Shown here one piece after another: positions 18,991-23,286 of a DNA stretch of 23,286 nucleotides. Under the pieces are notes generated by a model, which did no database searches, was not told the DNA's origin, and saw only the letters and a list, made by a program, of their open reading frames with translations. Location of the stretch: the NCBI GenBank assembly GCA_032718475.1, contig JAUCBJ010001806.1:1-23286 (forward strand), written 5' to 3'. Made by a program: the position numbers and the translations under genes. The first letter of the stretch is position 1. Every line of letters begins with the position of its first letter. This DNA comes from Nemertoderma westbladi. Lineage: Eukaryota; Xenacoelomorpha; Nemertodermatida; Nemertodermatidae.

Positions 18991-19675
18991 ACTCTCAGGC
19001 TGGGCGAATTAGGAACAATGTTTTTCAATATTAGTCATGAAATAACAATGTTTTGCAATATTTGTTAACACGTTATGTCATGTTATTGTTTACTATGTTA
19101 TTTGTCAATTTGTGTAACAATGAATTGCAATATTAGTTTATTTAGTTTTAAAAAAAGTTTTCCATATTTCATCTAGAGCAGATTTATATCAAGATTCCAA
19201 ATTTGAAAACGGTTTAGCAAGATCTGTCATACTTCTCGAAATGGTTCTCTATCCGATGGACTGTCGGTCAGTCGGTCTGCCCGTCAATAAAAAGAATACT
19301 ATCTGTCTAAAAAAAAATTCCTATATGGGTTTTCTTGGTCGGTGACTTCATTTCTGATGTCAGTATTCAAATTTGGCCTTGTCGTTTCTGTTTGTATGTC
19401 TGTCCGTCAAAATATAACAGACAGCCAAACAGACAATTTGGAAATCATCAAGCGATAAAACTGACAATAGAAATGAATTCTGCGAACAGGAAAACCCCTA
19501 TAACTAAACTTTTACCTCGATGGTGTGACCTTCATATTCGACGGATAGATTGTCGGATAGTCCGAAAGACCGACAGAGAGACATACAGAAAAACTAGATT
19601 TCACTAAAAGTGAAAACTGACCTCGAAATGAAATCAGTGACCAGGAATACCCCCATAGCAAAAATCATAGCATGT
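18991..19675. other. Unassigned non-coding stretch after the transposase pseudogene
   Basis: AACAATG/TTGCAATATT words recur at 19010-19140. Between 19255 and 19600 there are many CGGTCAGTCGGTC, CTGTCCGTC and GACAGACAG-like words, and CTGTCCGTC has its complement GACGGATAG near 19541. A 90-codon frame (19335-19607) has no domain. Nothing else is recognised. Confidence 0.4.
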
Positions 19676-20005
19676 ACATGGTGAATCACCAGATATAAAC
19701 GTATTTTAGCCATAACATGTTCCATGGTGGACTAAAGACAGCAGGGTCAATTTCACCATAATTATTTTATGGCGAACCAGGAAATCCACAGATTTTCGCC
19801 ATAACTTTATTATAGAGGTTTACCGCCTATATTATAGCAGAGCAGCTCCTATTTTGCCGTAAATATTTTATGGTGAATCACAAGAAATAAACCAGCTTTT
19901 GCCATATATTATTTATGGCCTTTGCATTAATTTGTTTAATACCTTTTACCATAAATGAGGTGCAGCAGGGCTATACGCGACCTTTTTATGGTGAAAAGGC
20001 TATTT
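19676..20005. repeat. Array of imperfect CCATAA...TTATGG palindromes
   Basis: Units resemble TTTCRCCATAATTATTTTATGG, each a near-palindrome of about 20-25 bp separated by about 25 bp. Recognisable units or half-units start near 19706, 19752, 19797, 19853, 19900 and 19948, with TTTTTATGGTGAAAAGG closing the set at about 19983. The spacing is about 45-55 bp. A single similar unit sits at about 16893. No coding content. Confidence 0.7.
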
Positions 20006-20594
20006 ATTTTTTACAGTGCAGCTGGCAAATATGATACCGACCTGAAGTATTGCGGCGTTGCAGTGACTTTCTCCAGTCAGCCAGTAGCGGCAGTCTGCTA
20101 CTCTAGTACTCTGTAAGCTAACTGAGGGATAACATCGAGGAAAACCCTTCTTCTGAAGGTTGAACCAGTTCAGCAGTTAGTTTATTGTATAACAATCAAA
20201 GCAATAATAATAACAATATCAAACAGAATAGTAGAATAACAGAAACGTGAGTGCGAATGAGCGTAAATGTACCGGTAGTGTAGTGTAGTGTAGTGTTGTA
20301 GTGCTGAAAAGTATGGCCTATTAGCAACCCAACGTGGGGTATGTAAAATAATACCGAGTCTGATAATTATGATTTAAATTGCACTATATATACATTTCGG
20401 TAAAAAGTAGTATTGCCATACCTCGCTAGGTGGCGTAATATAAAGGAAATTAACAAGGCCAATAATGTAAACAAATTTGGTATACAGTATAAGGGATACG
20501 GGCATTTATACCTTATGTTAGAGGCAATGAAAAAAAACAAGGAGACCTCCTTGTAACAAGTACGAAAAATAGAAAAGAAGGTCTCACGACTCCT
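20006..20594. other. Non-coding stretch with a TAGTG microsatellite
   Basis: GTAGTG/TAGTG repeats lie at about 20273-20302, next to an ACCGGTAG word. An 81-codon minus-strand frame (20367-20612) lacks domains; its start overlaps the end of the endonuclease relic. Otherwise nothing is seen. Confidence 0.45.
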
Positions 20595-20843
20595 TTCCAG
20601 TATAGACCCCACAGAACTGTACTGTACTCCTTACTCCTTATTTTTGTTTATGAGGATGTAATCCAGTTGTGCTTTGATTCCATTAGGGTATTGAAAGGTC
20701 CATAGCTTCCCCTTACTCTTTTCGAATGTGTTGTTTGTTGGTATCAATTCACATTCTTCCATTAGGTCTAAAAGTAAGTACCCATTTCTATTAGAACTGG
20801 TGTAAAAATATACAGTAGTTGCATAGATTCCGTCGTCCTTACC
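20595..20843 (-). pseudogene. Fragment of a non-LTR retrotransposon apurinic-like endonuclease (EEP) domain
   Basis: Reading the minus strand from 20843 gives 71 in-frame codons to TAA at 20631-20633, beginning GKDDG and containing NRNGYLLLDLMEECELI, then KGKLWTFQYPNG and AQLDYILINK. This order is that of the exonuclease-endonuclease-phosphatase domain of non-LTR retrotransposons, also common in invertebrate proteins labelled craniofacial development protein 2-like. DYILI is the conserved segment before the last catalytic motif. After the stop, SSVGS (about 20605-20620) is a likely remnant of the SVGSDHR catalytic motif, now lost. The upstream GDFN motif and the reverse transcriptase are missing, so this is a dead, truncated copy. 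Confidence 0.78.
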
Positions 20844-21131
20844 TTATGTTGACTGGTACTCATTTAACGACCATTTAAGAAACAAAGCAAATATGCGCGC
20901 GCCCTGTTTGGTTAGTCCCTTAGCATTTGTGCCAAAACGAAACCTATCCTGGCCCGCATGCAGGGGAACAACCCGACGACCTCTGGTGCGATATTACTTC
21001 AAGGAAATGGATTTAAATGCAACGCAAGGCTTTAAAAATTGAATACGCGTCTTTGTATTAGAAAACGAACCTTAAAATTACAAAGTATGCTATCATGTTG
21101 TTCGTTCAATATGCTCAAATTAACAATAAAC
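20844..21131. other. Unassigned non-coding stretch
   Basis: A mixed-composition stretch with no gene, RNA or repeat that I can identify. A GCGCGCGCC word lies near 20895. Confidence 0.4.
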
Positions 21132-21375
21132 ACAATATTGCAATGTTCTACAATTGCAATGTTAATATACGGAAATAAAAACCTTCAGCGAATAAAACTG
21201 TAATAATCACTTCTGCCTTATCCTTCAGCAAATTAACCTAATATAATAACCTCGGCCTACGGCCTCGGTAATTATACAGGTTAATTTGCTTCTGGAACGG
21301 CATCAGTGATTATTCAGTTTTATTCGCTTCAGGTTATTATTTCCGTATAATAACTCTAGAACATTGCAATATTGT
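21132..21375. mobile_element. Palindromic MITE-like element, 244 bp
   Basis: ACAATATTGCAATGTTCTA at 21132-21150 is matched by TAGAACATTGCAATATTGT at 21357-21375. Inner blocks also pair: ATACGGAAATAA with TTATTTCCGTAT, CAGCGAATAAAACTG with CAGTTTTATTCGCTTC, and GCAAATTAACCT with AGGTTAATTTGC. The centre is ACCTCGGCCTACGGCCTCGG. There is no coding frame. Almost the whole element folds into one stem. A target-site duplication is not clear. Confidence 0.85.
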
Positions 21376-21950
21376 ACATATGTATAGTGCTGATTTTATG
21401 AGGTAATATACTCCAAACATGAATTTATTTAAGATTGTAAAATATTATGACTATTATGAGATTATTTATACTAGCTAGTAGTCGATTGTACTAAAAAAAC
21501 TATTATTTAAAGCAGTGCTACGCGAGGTGCAACAACTGTGATGGAAACTAGCTAATAAAACTCAATCTTCACGTTTGGTACTGATTTTGGAGAGAATAAA
21601 TGTACCGTAACGGATTTCAATTTCACTCCATAATGATTTCCTATGTCATTTTCTTATCAGTCTGTGTGGGTTTGCCCAATAATAAAGTAGTACAAACCTT
21701 TCGTAAGAATGCGACAAACAAATCAGCAAATAAATCATGTATAACTACAGTCGGGGTCTCAAAGTGCATCTGTTCTTTGAGATTTTCTCAAATAACTAAA
21801 AGTGTCTCAAAGTTCTAAAAGTGGTCCAAGAAAATGACAAAGTGTCCTCAAAGATTTCAAAGTAGTACTGTCAGTCATTCCATACAGTCCTGCCTGAACC
21901 TGGCAATGGTATGGGGTATATTGACTTTGACTAAAGGGTAAAATATAAGT
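21376..21950. other. Unassigned AT-rich stretch with CTCAAAG words
   Basis: CTCAAAG or TCAAAG recurs between about 21758 and 21862 (for example GTCTCAAAGTGC, GTCTCAAAGTTC, CCTCAAAG, TTTCAAAG). A 72-codon frame at 21600-21818 starts with a hydrophobic stretch, but nothing else supports a gene. Confidence 0.4.
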
Positions 21951-22072
21951 ATTAAAAACCTCTATAAAACAATAAATATGCCTCCAAAAAATACTGCAGT
22001 AATAAATATTTGTTACTGCAGTAACTAATATTTATTACTGCGTATTTTTATTGTTTCAGAGAGGTTTTATTA
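21951..22072. mobile_element. Short palindromic MITE-like element, about 120 bp
   Basis: ATTAAAAACCTCT at 21951-21963 is matched by AGAGGTTTTATTAAT at about 22059-22073, and internal AACAATAAATATG and TACTGCAGTAATAAATATT are matched by AATATTTATTACTGCGTATT and TTATTGTTT. The right half lacks about 10 bp (GGAGGCATA-like) present on the left. There is no coding content. Confidence 0.75.
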
Positions 22073-22837
22073 ATTAATATTTTGACTCTTTCGAGACGCC
22101 ATAATTGGGGGCTATCGGAATGTGTTGGTATTTGAGTCTTAGACAGTTTGTCTGTTGCCCTATCTATATTAATGTATAGTGCAACGTACTGTTTAAATTT
22201 GTTTAGCCCACGTGAACGCCGAATTCCTTTACCAATGCATTTCAATTGTCAACCAGCCCTTCTTTGCCGCACTGTAAATTGTGTTATACAAAGTAAAGAA
22301 TAAAGATAGAGGCAAGAATAAAGAGAAATGATTCGAGCTCACTAATTGGCTGTTCCCATAGGATGTTTTAGGCATTGTTGGTGCGCAATGCATATGGTCA
22401 GAGCGACCGCCCAGTCTGCCAAAATCTATTATGTAATCAAATGGTACCACAAGCCAAGCAAAGCCTACGACAGTTCTTTCCGGCTCTGCACCTGTTTGTT
22501 TGAAGGTCGCCGTCCGTGGGTCGCTACTCGCTAGCTGTGATTGATAGCTTAAACTGGGTGCCGCTTTGCCAGAAGGCGGTACACATCAATTGAATATCAG
22601 GCAAACATTTAAAATATGCTCAAATATAAACGCCAGCGGCAGGGGATATTTTAATATCTCTATTAAGTTAAAACAACACAAGAGTGTAGCCGTTCTATCG
22701 TTCTTGAAACTTGAAAGCCTTTCTTAGTTTTTAAGAAGGAATTCTCGCGCTCTCGTCACCGTAGTTAAACTGTAATTAAACAGTTAAGGTCAGTACGGGT
22801 TGACCTGAGGTGACTAATGAAATGAATGACAAAAGTT
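22073..22837. other. Unassigned stretch
   Basis: A 65-codon minus-strand frame (22048-22245) with KGIRRSRGLNKFKQYVALYI looks protein-like, but I cannot place it in a family. No splice signals or start context decide it. The rest (22250-22835) shows no gene or repeat. Confidence 0.35.
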
Positions 22838-22881
22838 ATTACAAGCTTTCTCCCAACAGGGCTTCTTCAGGTCATTGTAAT
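22838..22881 (-). repeat. Hammerhead-core-like stem-loop relic
   Basis: Minus strand: ATTACAA (22875-22881) pairs with TTGTAAT (22838-22844). Between them are CTGAAGA, stem CCC-TGTT-GGG, then AGAAAGC. CTGAAGA and GAAA match the two conserved hammerhead core strands, but the closing pair of helix II is mispaired and no helix with a cleavage site is present. It shares the CTGA..AAGCCC...GGG.GAAA..CTT word order with 8898-8957. Confidence 0.4.
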
Positions 22882-22896
22882 GAAACTGCGTACACA

Positions 22897-22919
22897 GAGA
22901 AACTGCAGTGCAGTTTCTC
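22897..22919. repeat. 23-bp perfect inverted repeat
   Basis: GAGAAACTGCA and TGCAGTTTCTC flank a single central G. It lies 16 bp beyond the stem-loop relic and may be part of the same element. Its role is unknown. Confidence 0.85.
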
Positions 22920-23286
22920 TTACATTAATTGTTAATATTATATTGTATTATGTTATTATTAAATTAATCAATCTTGTCAAGCATTAATCTTGTTTCACTA
23001 ATTATGTTTCATGTATTATTTGATTTTTAAGAATGTTTTTTAGAAACACTTTTATAAAAGGTCTTTATTTCCAAATAGAGGGGGAGGGCGGGTGGGGGGG
23101 GGGGGGGGGAGGTGCGTAGAATGCTTGTCAAAGGGCGCCGTAAATTCAGTTTGGACTTGCGACCGAAAACCCATCCCATAATCACCTCAGGAACCTCAAT
23201 GTGATAAATTAATGGGAAATAGCTCTTCTAGGCAATCAACTGCACAACTGGCCAGCCCACAAGTATCACTTTGTTGCCCGCTACTG
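22920..23286. other. AT-rich stretch with a G16 run
   Basis: A G-rich tract GAGGGGGAGGGCGGGT (23078-23093) continues into 16 consecutive G (23094-23109) and can form a quadruplex. No gene is seen to the window end. Confidence 0.55.

Noticed and set aside
21600-21818. A small secreted protein (72 codons with a hydrophobic start)
   Set aside because: No cleavage-site context, splice signal or homology could be seen; the hydrophobic start is common by chance in AT-rich DNA.

Overview
The window looks like intergenic or heterochromatin-like nuclear DNA from a eukaryote, most likely a marine or other aquatic invertebrate. The reasons are AT-rich composition, dense tandem and inverted repeats, long homopolymer G and C runs, decayed animal-type transposon families (pogo/Tigger, mariner-like DUF4817, non-LTR endonuclease) and no operon-like gene packing. 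The species cannot be told from the sequence. I see no tRNA, rRNA or clear host exon.

Layout. 1-2816: the 3' part of one long uninterrupted reading frame, open at the left edge, coding for a PIF1/RecD-type (SF1B) helicase fused to a C-terminal GIY-YIG nuclease. It is probably a mobile-element protein. 2817-3750: AT-rich DNA with a 65-bp repeat (2.5 copies) and a 93-bp repeat (3 copies). 4130-4412: purine-only-like tandem repeat. 4797-4848: a complete hammerhead ribozyme motif with all core residues, three helices and complementary hairpin loops. 4954-5500: small tandem repeats, G and C runs and a perfect 11-bp hairpin. 6985-7641: remnant of a mariner-like element that keeps only the N-terminal helix-turn-helix of its transposase. 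8.2-10.0 kb: unassigned AT-rich DNA with hairpins.

10016-15930: a large foldback-type element, about 5.9 kb. Its two inverted arms each have a roughly 680-bp outer segment and an inner tandem array. The arrays are built from a 20-bp motif, and unit lengths step as 147/149, 167 and 187 bp. The right arm also carries a 483-bp higher-order repeat.

15931-23286: repeat-rich DNA with AGGCCTA-containing words, a frameshifted pogo/Tigger-like DDE transposase pseudogene (17850-18990), an array of imperfect palindromes (19676-20005), a fragment of a non-LTR retrotransposon endonuclease domain (20595-20843, minus strand), two palindromic MITE-like sequences (21132-21375 and 21951-22072) and a hammerhead-core-like hairpin relic near 22838-22881.

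The genes do not form a pathway; the window is best read as a nest of mobile elements and satellites. The items most worth following up are the ribozyme, the quantised foldback arrays and the helicase/GIY-YIG fusion.
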